Source of the DNA: Temnothorax longispinosus
Lineage: Eukaryota > Arthropoda > Insecta > Hymenoptera > Formicidae
Length of the DNA stretch: 64,000 nt
Assembly (NCBI RefSeq): GCF_030848805.1
Contig: NC_092360.1
Span: forward strand, 23,105,701-23,169,700
Direction: 5' to 3'
Shown piece by piece: positions 1 through 14,200 of this stretch (its first letter is position 1; each line of letters opens with the position of its first letter). Below the pieces are notes generated by a model. The model ran no database searches. It saw only the letters and a list, made by a program, of their open reading frames with translations, and was not told the DNA's origin. Position numbers and translations under genes: made by a program.

Positions 1-1
1 G

Positions 2-3000
2 GTATTAATTGCGGAGTACAAAAATCAGACAGAAGAGGTGAATATGAAACTGGAGAGTATGGAGGCAGAATTGCAGAAAAAAACTAAACAGTTACTAGAG
101 TACGAAGCATCGGGCGCAAAACTGGAGAGTCTGGAACGTGAATTAAAAGACATGTTTGTTACCGCAGAAGAATGGAAATTCAAGTATGATGACATGCAGG
201 AAAAGATGCAAGCGTTGGAGCAAGCGAAAGCGTCGATAGAAGAAGCTTTTAAGACATTGGAGAATGGCAACAAAGAACTGCTAGAAGTGATAAAAGAGAA
301 AGATGCGGCGACTGGTACTTTACAGGAGCATCTTCAAGATACTATAGGCTCCCTTGAAACGAGATTACAAGATGAAATGACGAATGTAACGGCGAAAGAA
401 CATGAAATTACGGATTTGAAAGCCGAGATTGAAAAGAGAGATCAAGAATTGCACACCAAATATGCGCAGTTGCAAAATGGAATGATTACTATAGATGGTT
501 TGCAGGATGAATTGAATAATTATTCGATTAAGCTTAAGGAAAACGAGGCTGCTTTATCGTCGTCATTAGGAGAGATTGAGAGACTCAATGATACAATAAA
601 GGAGAAAGAAGAGGAAGTTTATGCTTTACAAGATAATATTAGCAAAATTACTGAAGCGTTAGAGCGATCTAAGCCTATAGCAGAATTTAAGGAAATGGTA
701 GAGGATTTGCGAGATAAAGAAACAAGTTACATTGAATTACAGAATAAATATGAAGAAGCTTTAAAAGAAAACAATGAGTTATTGCAAAAAATTGAGGATA
801 TGTCGAAGCGTGACGAGAACGTTAAAAATGAATTAATTAAGAAAGAACAGGAGATCGATGGTTTGCTTACAGCTAAGGATGATTTGGACGCACAAATTGA
901 AAAAGTTAAAAGCGATAAGGCTAAAGCTGAAAACCAAATATGGGAACTGCAAGCGATTTTGGATGATCAAACTACATACGCTGAGAAAGTGCAATCGGAG
1001 TTGACAAACGAATACAAGCAAGTAGAACGGCTTAAAACTAAGCATATGGAGGATATAGCGATGCTGAATCGAAGATTAGAAGACGTTATCGAGGAATTAG
1101 TCGAAAAAACGCAGGAAAACGAAGCTATGAAAGCTGAGTTAGAACAGAAGGAGTTGCTCGGTAAAAATGTCACAGAAGAGACGAAGACCATCTTGGAGAG
1201 CAAAGTCGCAGACTTGGAACAGAAACTTTTAGAATCAGAGACTAAGCTGCAGACGCAGTCCGAAAAGATGAAGAAGATTGTGGCGACGTTTAACAAAAAG
1301 AAGATAGCGTGTCAAGAACTTGAAGCGCGTGTCGCTGAATTGGAGGAGAAATGGACGACGGAGAAAGATGAGAAGGAAGTTAAAAACAAGCAGATACAAG
1401 AGGTAGAGATTTCCATGCGGGAAAAGGACAACAAGATCCATGATTTGGAAGAGAAGTTGCTGCAGGCAAAGAATAACACTGCCGAGATTCTTGCAAATTC
1501 AGAGAAATTTGAGAAGGAATCGATCAGTTTGAAAGAAAAAATTACGGTGTTAATGGAGCACGTTGCGGAGATGGACGAGGAGATCGAAAAGCAGCGTGCG
1601 GAGATAGAACGCATCTCTCTCGAGGTGATGACGGAGAAAACAGCGAAGGAGAACATTGCCAAGGAGTATGAGTTCTACAAACAAACTGCGAGCCAGGAGG
1701 ACGAACAGAAACAGACAATTCTGGACGAGGTGAAGGAGCAGGCGCGAGAATTGAGCGTGCGCATGCAAGTAATGGAAACTGAATATGTGGAACAGCTTGC
1801 CACAATAAAGAACCTGAAGGCGGAGAATGGCCTCTTGTTGTCCAAACAAACGCAGATCGACGAGAAATTGGAAAACGCTGAGAAAAAATCAGAAGAGCGT
1901 CGTGTATTAATTGAACAGTTGCAGAAAGAGATTGCTACCATGGCGTCTATGGCGGTAACTGCACAGATTCCGGAGCAGAGTGAACTGAGAGAAGATGACA
2001 CACAGATCACGCAGCATTGCGATCATTCCGAACAATGTCAGAATTTGGTGCAAGCGTTAGAAGCGCGTTTACAAGAACGCCAGGCGGAAATTGAAAATCT
2101 GAACAATGAATTGGCCAATTCGTACGGCAATATTGTGTTACTTCACGATGAGTCTCAGAGGTACAACGATATGATGATGCAAACTGCTCAGGAGCGCTTC
2201 AATCAGTCACTTATGGACCAAACGAATACATTGCAACAGGAGATACATTCTTTGAAAACAGAAAAAGCTGTGAGCGATCGGAGAGTGTCGGAATTAGAGG
2301 CTGAGTTGAACGAGTACAAAAATAAGAACGCGGAATGCAAAGTTGAAATTCCTGAAGAAGTCGAAACTCCTATTACCGAAGATCAGCAACAGCAGAGGCA
2401 GGATGATGCTTCACAATTGCTCGATTCTCGAGCGATACATCTTTTACTCAATAATATAGAAGAAGAGAAATTGCGTGTCAAAGAGTTACAGGATCAATTT
2501 GAAGATTCGCAAAGTAAATTGAAACAGACGGAGAATCTTCTTTCTGAAAAGAACGCACAGGTGGATTCATTGAATGCGGAATTAGATAATGTAATTCGTC
2601 AGATGAATGATTTGAAAATGTTACAGGAACAATATCCTACAGCTGACGTAGAGTCACAAAGATTACAGCAACTTGTGACCGACAAAAGCACGCAGATAGA
2701 TTTACTGATTACCGAATTGAATACCGTAAATCAAGAAATGAGTTCGCAATTGCAGCAACATGCGGATGTAGAAGCCAGTCTGCGAACAGAAATCTCACTT
2801 AAGGACACAGAAATCGCTGCGATGAGAACAGAGCTGACTTCCATGAGAGAGACTGTAGAAGCATTAACAACGGCACGAGATCAGCAAATCGAATCGTACA
2901 AACTTCAGATTAATAATCTGGAAAGAGAAGCGAGGAATGCTAGTGACAATGATTTAATGCAAGAATGGGAACAACGTATCTCTGCAACCACTGCAGAAAG

Positions 3001-6000
3001 AGACTTGCTACAATTGCAAGTGAACGACTTGATGCGATCCTTGGACGAATTGAGGGAATCCCTTGCGAGTTCTCAGCGTAATCTACAGATTGAATTAGAG
3101 AACGTTTTGCGGGAGAGAGATCAAGCTCAGATACTCATCGCAAATCTTACGCAAGCTTTGGACGATTCGAAACAGAATATCCAGGAATCGAAGACGCACG
3201 GAGACAGCTCGAAGGAGCCTACTTCCGTGGAAAAATCGATCATTGGACAAGAATTAGAACAAGTTTCTACTGCGGTCGACGAACCAATTAGGCAACATGA
3301 ACAATCGGCACAAACTTCTATCGAAAAGGAAGCACGGCAAGAGATTCAATTGGACATCGGTTCCGGTTGGGACAATAGTTCTGAAAACCTTAATATCGAT
3401 GAAGAACCTTGGGGTTGGAATGCGGAGAACGTCCAATCGGCTGTCAGCAGTCAACATCTCAGCACGATGACATTGAGCGCTGAAATGCAATTACGTGCGA
3501 AAGTAGAAGATTTGCAAAATAGAGTCGAAGATCTAGAAGCGCAGAACGCTAGGATCGCCGAGGAGAACAAAGCGGCGCAAGTTAAGAGTGGTAAATTGGT
3601 AAAGAAATTGAAAGAGTACAAAGTGCAGATAGAGGGCTTGCAGCAACAATTGAAGATGCAGAAGCAGACTGACAGCTTTTTTGACTTGGATACGGCAATC
3701 GAGGAGGAGCTGAAGGCGCAAATCGCCAATTTGGAAAAAGCTCTTAATGAAATTAAGGAGGAAAAGAAAAATATCATTGCTGAGAAGGAGGCTTTACTGA
3801 AACGACTTGACGTGGTAGTATCGGCTAACGAGAGATATATGGAAATGAAAGAGAGACAGGATATGGAAGTCGAGGTATTGCGCATTCAGAATAAGGAACT
3901 AGGTAACAAGGTACAATCTTTAGAATGGCGGTTACAGGAAAATGCGACTGGTATAGAAGATATTACCTCTTCGCAGCGTGAAGATCAAAGTGATCCGGCA
4001 TCTTATGAAATTGATAAATCTATCACACATAGTCAGCCCCAGAAAAGATCAGTGGAACCCAGTGATGACTTCGAACTGATATCGAAAAAATACAAAGAGG
4101 AAATAGACGATTTGAAGGATGAGTTAGAAGCGCTTGCAGTTGAAAACGAGCAACTGCAGCACATTTTAGAAGAACGAAAAGCGACGATAAATGAGCCAAA
4201 ATATAACAATGATGAGCTTATGGAGAAATTAGACTCTTTGAACAACCAAAATGCGCAGCTTCAGAGCACTTTAAATAAAAGTAAGGAAGAATATGATGTT
4301 CTCAGGAGACAATATGAGCAAAGTCTAATAGACGCGAATGATCAAGTGACAGCAATGCGGCAGAACAGCGATTTCCTCAAGACTGAATTTGCGGAGAAGG
4401 TAGGAAGATTAGAAACGGAGGTAGACCAGCTACAGAGAGCTTTGGAAGAGAAAAAAGTTTTAGAAGACAACGCTCTGATCAGCTCGGAGGAAAAGCGTTC
4501 GGCCGTCAATATATCTCTGATGGAAGTTACGGAGCTGCTTAACGCCAGAGTCCAAGAAGTCGCCGATTTGAAGCAAGAGCTTCAAACTCAATACGTGGGA
4601 AGACAGCAAGCTGAAGCGGCGTTACAATTGGAAATACAAAACTTGACTAAAGAGCTAGACGAGAGGAAACAAGATTTAGGAACTTTGAAGCAAGCGTTCA
4701 GCGATAAGGAGCACGAGCTGGCACAGCAAAGGAGTGTGGAGACCGTAAATACTATCGTTAGTGAGGCTACTCAAGAATTGGTCCAGAAGCACGCGATTGA
4801 GATCGAAGGAAAGGATAAGGAATTACGTGATTTAACGGAGAAGCTGACCGTATTGCAATCGGCGGTCGATGAATACACCTTGAAGCTGCGAGATTGTGCG
4901 ACTAAATTGGAGACGCAACAGCAACAAATTGCATATTTGAAGGAAGATTTAACAGAGCGAAATTCAATAATAGGAACCACTCAAAGCGATATGAATTTAA
5001 TGAACGAAAAATTGCGAGAAAAACAACAGGAATTGATACAATACGAGGAAGAGAAGACAAATCTCGCGGCAGAGGTGGATAGATGCTTAACGGATATCCA
5101 ACGTTTGCAGAATCGACTGAACGCCACGGAAGCAACTACGGAGGTTGACCTGCAAGAATGCAGGTCACGTATTCACGGCTTGGAGCAAGAAGTTCAAGCT
5201 CTAAAGTCGGACAGAGAATCGATCTTATTGCAATACGATCAGGAGACGGAAATGTATCAGGCTCAACTGGAAAGTAACAAGGAGCAAATTAATGCTTTGA
5301 AACATGATTTGCGAGAAAAAACCGAACAATTGCATTACGTGAGCACGCAATTATGCGCTAAGGAGAACGATTTGGAAAGAATCAAGGCCATGATGAACGA
5401 TAAGGATTCCTTATTGGAGATCACGAATCGGGAACTGAATGACAAACGAGCCGAACTGGAGAGATTGCGTAACGAGCAGAATTCCCAGGTAATCGACGAT
5501 TTTTCGATCTCCAGAATGAGCCGTGACGACGACGCGGAGCTGCAAAGCACTATAAACGAACTGAGGGCGCAGATGGAGGCTAAGCAGCAAGAACTGGAGC
5601 ACCTGAAATACGTTTTGAGCGAGAACACTTATCCCACGATCATCCAGCAGATGCAAGATAGAATCAATTTTCTGTATAATGAGAAAGCTACGCTGGAGGG
5701 TTCCTTGCAGGCAACTACAGAAAGCTTGACGGAGAAACAGCAGCAGGTAAATCTTTTGACGCAACGCGTCAACGAGCAAAATCAGGAGCACGTTTCTAAG
5801 GAGGAAGCTAGTTTGCTCTCCAGAGACCGAAGATCTGTGCACGATCAGGAGGAAATCGTTAGATTGCAGAACGAATTGCACGCGCGGCAACAAGAGATTA
5901 ACGAATTGAAGTACGTTATAGCCGAGAAGGACTCGCAATTGTGTCTCCAGGCCAGTATGGAGCCGCAATCGGACGACTTCGAGCTACGTGAGACCGTGCA

Positions 6001-8055
6001 GAGATTGATGGGAGAATTGTACGGCAAGGAGCAAGAAGTACAGACGTTAAAGTCGACTATCGCGGAACTGCAAGAGCAGATTCTGCTTCTTAAAGATCAC
6101 GAGAGGCTCTCTAAAGAGAGCAGAAACGCGATCGAGAGGCTGACTTCGGAAAAGGAGCAAATCCGTATCGATGCTGAAGAATTTCTGAACAGGGAACTGC
6201 AAAGGAAAGAATCGGAGATCGATGAGATAAAGCAACAATTATCGGAGGAGAATCAGAAGTTACTGGCGGAGCTTCGATTGAAGGACAGCGATATCGAGAA
6301 TCTGAAAGCGCAATTCGAACAATTACGGACGACTGCGAATGATCGGGGCAGTAAGTTGCAACAGAAAGAAAACGAATTAATGCACACGATCGACGATCTG
6401 GCGGAGAAGGAGAGAAGACTGGCCGAGCTGAGCATCACCAAAGACACCGAACTTTATAACTTGAAAGTGCAGATTGGTGAAAAAGAGGCGCGTATAGACG
6501 AACTCTTGGCGTTGTCCGCGGAAGAGGAGAAACAATTGGACGAGTTGAGACAAACGTTGGAGACTAGTGAGACAGAGGTGAACAGGCTGAAGGAATTGCT
6601 GGTGCAAAAGGTTTCGGAACACGACTTGATACAGCACGCCTTGAAGAGAGACATGCCCGTTGCCGAAGTCGCACCGTCGATGAGCTCGGAAACCGTTCAA
6701 ACGGTCGACAATAGGGAGACCGTTTCCAGCGAGTTGGATCTCGCGCTGTATATGCTTCATCAAAGAGATGTCCGATGCGAGGAGCTGACTCACGAACTGA
6801 TGCAGCTGCTTGAGGAGCGAGATACGTTACAATTGCGATTATCGAACGCGATCCGGGTGAATGAAGAACTCAGGAGAGTGGGTAGCGCCGAAGCAAGCCC
6901 AATGAAAGACTCATCGTCGACCTCTCATGCGATAACAGAACCTGTCGTGGAACAACCTTCGCCTTCAAGGTCCGAGGGACCAGTCGAGATCGCGAAAGAA
7001 GCTATCGACACTCCGATCGAGGACAAAGAAGCTCTTGCTCTGAAGTAAGTGAAACTTGTTTTTGTAATCACAAAGTTGTAGATTTACTACCTCTAGATCG
7101 ACGTAGTCTTATATAGTTAAATTACGAAACAATTTTGATGTACATGTTTTTTTTTTAATCACTAAACATAATCCCGAATTCGATTTGTCTAATATAAAAA
7201 AAATAATATTTAACGCTGTTGTAGATTGAGAATTCTATATGGTCACACTTATAAATGTTAAATGTGCGATACGAATATTTTTAGTATGTAGTGTATTTGA
7301 AAAAAAAAAATTTGACGAAGCTTGCACGGAGTAGATGGTTTTTTTTCATGATCAAAAGTCGAAGCTTTTTGCCAAACTAATCAACCTTTTCTTCGTCCTA
7401 GTCGCTGATATTACTCGTCCACTGGCGCGAATGACGACGGAGCTCTAATTAAGATCATTACGCACTCGTAGTCTAGTCGGGAGTTTCATTATTTTGTCGG
7501 CCAATAAAAATTGAAGCGCTTCTTCATAGGTTGTCCATTTAAATATCCTGTAAAGCTCAATGTTGAAGAACGAAAAGTACTTTCGTTCTTTCAACACAAT
7601 GTCCCACAATGCGCCTCGCTCTTCGCACTGTAAATCGCTTGCAGCTTGATATAAGCTAGTTCTCCCTTTAGATTGTCGCAGTTACATTCAGTCAGCCATG
7701 CAAAGGATGTACGATTGAAGGACGAACGAGAATTAAGGCATACGCAACAAATGTCATTATTAGCGCACAGAGACGTTTTAAACACGTTACCGCCCGAAGC
7801 AGCCGCAAGACTCGTCAACGCTAATTATACGCTCTGTAGGTATCATTTGATTAGTAGTGGAATATAATCAATAAATATAATTTAACACATTCAAAATTGC
7901 GTACCGACGATATTTTGATTAATAGTAGAATAATCAATAAATATGATTCAACACATACAAAATTGCTATTCTGACGATATGAATTGATGTTCACAGCTCG
8001 AGATGTTCAGAGCCAATCGAGCGTTCTCTTGAATTGGTTGTGGGGCAAGAGGTAA
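2..8055 (+). CDS. lva: Lava lamp-like giant coiled-coil golgin, 5'-partial
   Basis: The reading frame is open from the window edge to a splice donor, so the 5' end is missing. Visible exons are 2-7044 (donor GTAAGT), 7672-7835 and 7997-8055 (stop TAA), giving about 2421 residues. Nearly all of it is heptad-type, E/K/Q/L-rich coiled coil. It is broken by an acidic Trp-containing stretch (GSGWDNSSENL, then EEPWGWN, near nt 3358-3422) followed by the basic SGKLVKKLKEYK segment (nt 3586-3621). The C-terminus ends in SSVLLNWLWGKR. No GRIP domain is seen at the C-terminus, which argues against golgin-245 or GCC185. Size, the Trp-rich insert and the C-terminal MLHQRDVRCEELT / PPEAAARLVNANYTL blocks fit insect lava lamp, a Golgi-associated protein that links dynein, spectrin and microtubules during cellularization. 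Family assignment is from recognition, not a search. An unspliced transcript would stop at 7046-7048, one codon past the donor. Confidence 0.75.
7848..7980. repeat. Two-copy tandem repeat in last lva intron
   Basis: Two imperfect copies of about 66 bp (period 68) sit side by side inside the last intron (7836-7996). Each has AATCAATAAATAT, then CAACACAT/TAACACAT, CAAAATTGC and GACGATAT. They do not disturb the splice sites GTAGGT (7836) or CAG (7996). Confidence 0.8.
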
Positions 8056-10799
8056 ATTAAAACTGCAACATATGTTTTCTATTTTACAGTTCAATATTAT
8101 AACAATATAGCTCATTAATTTTATAGAACCTTAATCGTAATTGGTCTCTAATTTTGTAGACTTGTTATATTTTCTCACTTTATAGAATTTTAATTTCATG
8201 TTGTTGATAGTTTTATGATTTTAGAAATACAAATCATTAATTGTCTAGAAATTTATTTTTTACACACTATTCCTATATTTTTAGTCTTTCTATTTTTAAT
8301 TCCATTGATTATATATTCATTGTTTTGTAAATTCTTTGTTTTCTGAATCTTTCAATCTTATATAATAGTCAATAGAGTAATGAAAATATTAAAAATTATT
8401 ATGCGATATATTATTTTAGCACGCCAAGGGTGGTGCACATGTGATGAATGAATAGCGGGAATGAAACGGCCATCGCTTTTGCCTTCTGGAGACATTCCTG
8501 CCAAGTGCCAACTGCCAAGACTTATTCATGCAGTTAATATTGGAACGACCTGTCGTATTTTTCAGACATAAGTCACGTGCTGACACGGTTATAAAGAATA
8601 GTTTTGTGAGAGTATTGTGAGCATGGAAGAATGTCAGAAACAGATATTTTTGAAACTACACATACACATGTACAGAATGTAACTAGCGTATTTTCCCGGA
8701 AAAGTCGCTCTCTCCTCTTCGAAAAAGAAGAGAACATGAGGAGCAGACTTGTATGTATTATAACGTTGTACAGCAGATACGCATGAAACTTAAGATAAAA
8801 TCTGAAATATTAGATAATATTTTGCCTTTTTTATTCGGTGACTAAGTTATTTATAATAAAGCATATGCAATGAAACATATACCACAGGATGTTGGAGTTC
8901 GATCATTGTGTTATTGAATATAAACATGTCTATTGAAAAGTTGCCGTCTTATTTTTTGTTAGTTTATTAATTTAATAATATATATTTTGTAAATTATCCA
9001 TGATTGTCTTCCGGCTTGATACAGTTTATAATACCATATTATTGTTAATTATACATCGAAGAAAAGCCGTTCAAGACAAATCACAGATAATGCAGAAGTA
9101 ATTCGTGATAATTGTAAATTGTTCAATCGTTCTATTTCCATAAAATTTTGTACAAAGGAAGGGAAGCTTCAATAAATAAATGAAATTAACAGAAGAATGC
9201 TTAATTGTATTATGAATTGTAATACAAAGCAACTGTAAAATGCTGTGTTTTATAATATTCTCTAAAATTACAATTATATAAAATAGTTTGTGATGGAATT
9301 ACAGATTAATTCCATCATAAGATAAGTATACATTTATAAAATGAAAGAAACCTATAAATGTGTAGAAAAATTTTATTTTACTTAAATAAAGTAACACAAA
9401 ATGATAAGGTAAACATGCAAAGTACCGAAAAAAATGTGCCGAAATTTGAAAATATATACCATAAGTGTTTAAGGGGCTACATTGCATCTACCTAAAGGCC
9501 CGAAAAATAAGTCAAAATTCAGAATTTTTTTTCTTTTTTTTTTAGAAACGATTAGTGGGAATAAAACGAATTTTTTGTACTTAAAGATACATGTTTTGAG
9601 AGGTTCAAAAAAAAATTTTATTAAAAAATGTTTAAAAACAAAAAAGTTATGGCCGCCGGCAGATGATAATGTTTTTTTCGGCAGTGGACACTGTCCACTG
9701 TACAGTATTGTGCGTTACATAAGACAAAGACTTAAGGCATAAAACATTGCCAAGACAGCCATTCTGCTTAGGGCCTATATATCTCGGCAATCGTAAAAGA
9801 CAGAAAGACGATTCAAAAAGCACTTTTCAGATCCTGCTCTACTCTATCAGAATTGCTCACTTTTATTATCGGCAATTATTTATTTTCGTTTATTAAGACG
9901 AGAAAGCGCGCAAAATCTTGAATTTTTTATTTTCATTAAACGCTTATATCTCGGCAACCATCACAAACGATAGAAAGACGATTCAACAAGCACTCGTTAG
10001 TTCGAAATCTGTCCTATTGGAATTAGTCATTATTAATAATTAACTGCACTGAGAAAAAAATTTATTAAGATTAAAAAAATTGTGTTTGAGACAAAAAAGT
10101 TATTTACTTGAATACTCTTAACTAAATATTTATTTAAAAGAAGTTAATGAAATTTATTATTCTAAAGAAATGATTTTTACTTGGAAAAAAATAAATATTT
10201 AAAAAAGAAACTCGGCGATTACAAAAAAAAAAAAAACAAATAATAAAAGTAAAGAAATATTTATCAACGTAAAATTTTTATTATTAAACTTGAGAAGAAA
10301 GGATATCTATAAAATAAAGGAATTATTTACTCAACTTAAATAAATATTGCTTTTAAATCAGACAAGTTGTTTGTGAAAATATTATATGAAATATTAAATC
10401 GGATTTTGTAGTAACTTTATACGATAATTTATTCCGCGTAAACGAGTGAATTATAGCAAGTTACTATAGAAGTAATGCTCGCGTAAACGTAGTAATAGAG
10501 TTGTTTGTTTTAATTGAATAAGTAAAAGTACTCTATTTTTTATAAAACTGACTAAAAAATTTGATTCGAAAATCATGCTGATATCAGAGAGAAAAAAAAT
10601 GAAAACGCGCAAATTCTGCTCTTACAGAAAAGTTACAAGTCGATTGGCTAATCGCATGGCTTTTAACCAATCAACTTGCAACGTTTCTTTAAGAACAGAA
10701 TTTCCGCACGTTTCTCTTGCGAATGAAATTCAAGAATCGAGCCCACTACTAGGGGATCGGGAGCCAACCAATTGAAGAAGAAGAATATCTATCTATATA
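8056..10799. other. lva 3' UTR and AT-rich intergenic DNA
   Basis: AT-rich sequence with no credible coding exon. It should include the lva 3' UTR; AATAAA signals occur near 8856 and 9172, and which one is used cannot be decided. A perfect 10-bp stem (GATGGAATTA / TAATTCCATC) lies near 9292-9317, a near-palindrome CAGTGGACACTGTCCACTG near 9682-9700, and a diverged direct repeat at 9774-10034 is listed separately. Confidence 0.6.
9774..10034. repeat. Diverged direct repeat, probable transposon debris
   Basis: Two related blocks of about 90 bp start near 9774 and 9941 (period 167). Both contain TATATCTCGGCAA, then AGAAAGACGATTCAA and AAGCAC, then TCCT..., and a T/GGAATT motif. The sequence between them is unrelated. 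This looks like an internal repeat of an old mobile element, but no terminal repeats or coding remnant were found to name it. Confidence 0.5.
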
Positions 10800-11245
10800 T
10801 ACTATCTATGATTTCAGTCTGCGCGTGACCGCTGGTGATCGCTCTGGTGACGCGTGCTTATGGGTTAATTAGAAAAGTCACTCATAATGCGAAACGTGAA
10901 TTATGAGTCATCAACTGTGCGCAAGGCATTGAAACAGATGACGCACTGACACACTCTGGACACGCATTGTTTATAAATAAATCTTTCATTTAGCGATGGA
11001 AATCATCATATGCGAAACGGTAGTTAGTAACCTTCGCCACGCCGGCTGTCTCGTTTCTGAGTTGGCCAACGTGTGTATCGTAAAACGTGTTTTTTTGTAA
11101 AAAGCGGGGACGTGTGTCGTGTAATCGCTCCAAGTGGTCGTGCGCGTTCAAAGTCGGAGGACCCCGGACTCCGGACGGCGAAATAAGTGCTAACGAAACG
11201 ACGCCGCGATGGTGAGCTGAGGTGGCACACAGGGCTCGAGGGGCA
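10800..11245 (+). promoter_or_regulatory. VPS54 promoter and 5' UTR region
   Basis: The GC content rises immediately upstream of the VPS54 ATG. It contains an inverted repeat of two 9-bp arms, ACTCATAAT (10880-10888) and ATTATGAGT (10900-10908), each overlapping a bZIP/AP-1-like TGAGTCA half. No TATA box is evident. The transcription start is not determinable from sequence alone. Confidence 0.45.
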
Positions 11246-14200
11246 ATGGCGAAAGTCGCGAGAGGGTCCGAGACGGTGCCCACAGTTTTATTATGCGAAC
11301 ATTGCACTAATCAGACGTTCAAGCAAGTTCCAGACTTCGTTAGGTGGGTCCATCTGCTTAACGTCGATCAGTCACGATACCTCGTTTTATTCAACGATTC
11401 ATCTCAAGACAGCACTTTTTTAACAGTCTACCGCTTTAGAGATATATCCTCAAGTGACACAAGCATTTATGTGCTCTCAACAATGATGTTAAATGCTTTA
11501 GAAAAACGATATTAGTAAAGCGCTTTAGAAGAGCCATGCTGTCTCAATAAGTATAGTTTATTATAAATATATGACGGTGTATTATTTTACAATTTGTTTC
11601 AGGCACTTGAGAGATCAACATTGTTCCAGAGAAGGTGGATCTTTCGTATGCCTCTACGGTTATAATGGGGTATGCACCAGTCTTCCCGTGGAAGGTGTTT
11701 CTGACAAGGATTATATAGCCCACGCCACGAAGCACGCAGTTATGCAACAGCAGCGGAAGAGCAATGGCCAGTTATCGGAGGCGGGCTCGTCGTGGACCGT
11801 GTATTCCGCCGCGCAAAATCTACCTGCTGTCCTAAACGATCCGTTTAAAGGGAAACAGAGTAACTTTCTCACTCGCACTTGGGGAGATGGATTCGTGGAG
11901 AAAGTGGACATTCCGAAGAGCCCGTATCTTCCTGAGGTCACGATGCAGCATTTTGAAATGTATCTGAAAAAAATTGCGAGGGTAATTATTCGTGTAATAT
12001 ATCTAATATGTAACATTTCCTCAATAATAAATATTGTTCTTAATAATAATTCTTAATAATTTACAATACATTTACTATTCTAGCAATAGTCTGTATTTTA
12101 TATTTGTTCTTCCAGAGATATCGGAAACATTCGCGTATGAATTTGAACGCCAACAGACCAACTACTCCGAATGAATTGCTTCAAAATTTCCCTAACCTTA
12201 AAAAAGTGAAATCATTGGGTAAGATTTTCTAATATTTATATTATAAATTATAAAAGGTACTGGAGACTACAATTTAGTAATAGGAATATATCTTAAAATA
12301 AATATAAAAGAAGAGCTTGCCTCTGCACAAAATAAGATTAAATTCTATTTCACGTGCGACATATTTTACTTTTTAAGGACAAATATTTTAATAATTAAAT
12401 AATTAAAGAATTAATTATCTTTATATTATATATTTATTAATTTAGAATTTAATTAAATTTAATTAAAAAATCAGATTCATTACATATTTATACACAAGTT
12501 CAATTTGTTTTTAAATAATTTTATATTAAATTTTGATTGATATATAGTGTCAACTATGTAAACTTACAGCTGATTTTTTCAATTTGTTCTCAGTTACAAA
12601 AACAATATAATTTTTCGCCACTAAAAACTGTAACTGTTTTCTTTTGCTTCAGATCGGCTGCAGTTCGATTTAGCTAGCATTCCAAAGATCTTCTTAGTTC
12701 CAAACTTAGATCTTTCACAAAAAGATAACTTTGATGCTGTGTTTCCGTTTGCGAAAGATGGTCTCTTAACAGAAGATTGCAATATTGTTATGCACGTGAA
12801 GCAAATGCAAGAGAAGGTATGAATAAATATTATAAACGAAAGAAAAGCGCCAAAAAAGAATACACACACGCGGAGGTTTACAAATCTTGCTACTGACATT
12901 GTATCTTTCGATCTAAATATTTTTTCATATTATAAAATAAATAAAAATAATTGTATAATGCATAAACGTAGGTAAAATTAAGGTTCCGAGGTTTTAATAT
13001 TGGTTGCTAAGTTATACAAAATATGTTGCTACAGCTCAGTCACTACCTGGACGTTGTGGAAGTTCGAATAGCGGAGCAAGTCGCGTCGAAATCTCAAGCC
13101 TTTTTCCATGCAATGACATCTCACGATGTGCTTATGGAACAACTCACTCAAACTATTACCGTTTTAAAAGCACTTAGGAAAAATATTCATCAAGTCGATA
13201 AGCATCTAGTCAAGGATTCTTTAGAAATTTTACGGTAAGTTTGTACATGACATACAAATCATTTATTTAAAAGGTACACTACACTAGTGCTTCTTATAGA
13301 AACGTAAAAGTTAAGGTGAAATAGAAACATAAATTGATAATCATATTCATCTTAGCTTACATGTTGTTGCATCTGCGCCGAAAATACAAGTTATCACATT
13401 TGCATTAAATTGGAAACGAAAATGACTAATTCACCATTTTTATTACCTAATTGTTATTAAAAGATTATAATGAAGCATTCTGTCTTAGATGAGTGTTTAA
13501 AATCTTTTATTTACCCGCGTGTACGAAACACAATAACTAATCATAGATATAACAATTTAGAGTTTGTTCAGGATTTTTCGATCCGGCGCGCGAATGTAAT
13601 AACGATACGTGTATTTAAAAAATTAGCTTGAAATTTGCTCTTTCTGTTTAGGTTGGAACGTGCTAGGTCTAATAGATTATTGGTTCAAGAAAAATTGAAA
13701 CTCATGGCAACTGTACATCAGAGTCAACCTATGATACAATTATTGTTGTCTACGCCAGATTATGTCGCGGCATTAGATCTTATTTCTACGACGCAAGAAA
13801 TTCTCTTGCAGGAACTGAACGGAATACATAGCTTTAGGTAAATAGAACTTCTGAAGAAACTATTTTCATGATTTATTATTCGCTTTTAATTTTTATTTAT
13901 TTATTATTTTTATTAATAAATATTGCAAACAGATAAATAGATTATTAAAACGTTCACAATTATTTATGTTTATATTACTTAGACATTTAAGTTCTCAACT
14001 AACCGAGATGGAGAAGCTTGTGGACAAGATGCTATCGACCGAGTTTCAAAGATACGCAACGGCAGATCTCAATAGACCGTTAGGTGACGAGAATACCGTC
14101 TTAGACGGCGTAAGTACGCAGACAATGTTGTATCGCATTGTATCCCTAGCCCGTAGCGAACGAACCTCTATACATCTCTTCCCAGTGAGATCATTTGTAC

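Noticed and set aside
5411..5968. 185-codon antisense frame inside lva
   Set aside because: Mirror of the coiled-coil coding strand (Leu/Gln/Phe-rich complement); the sense frame is clearly the gene.
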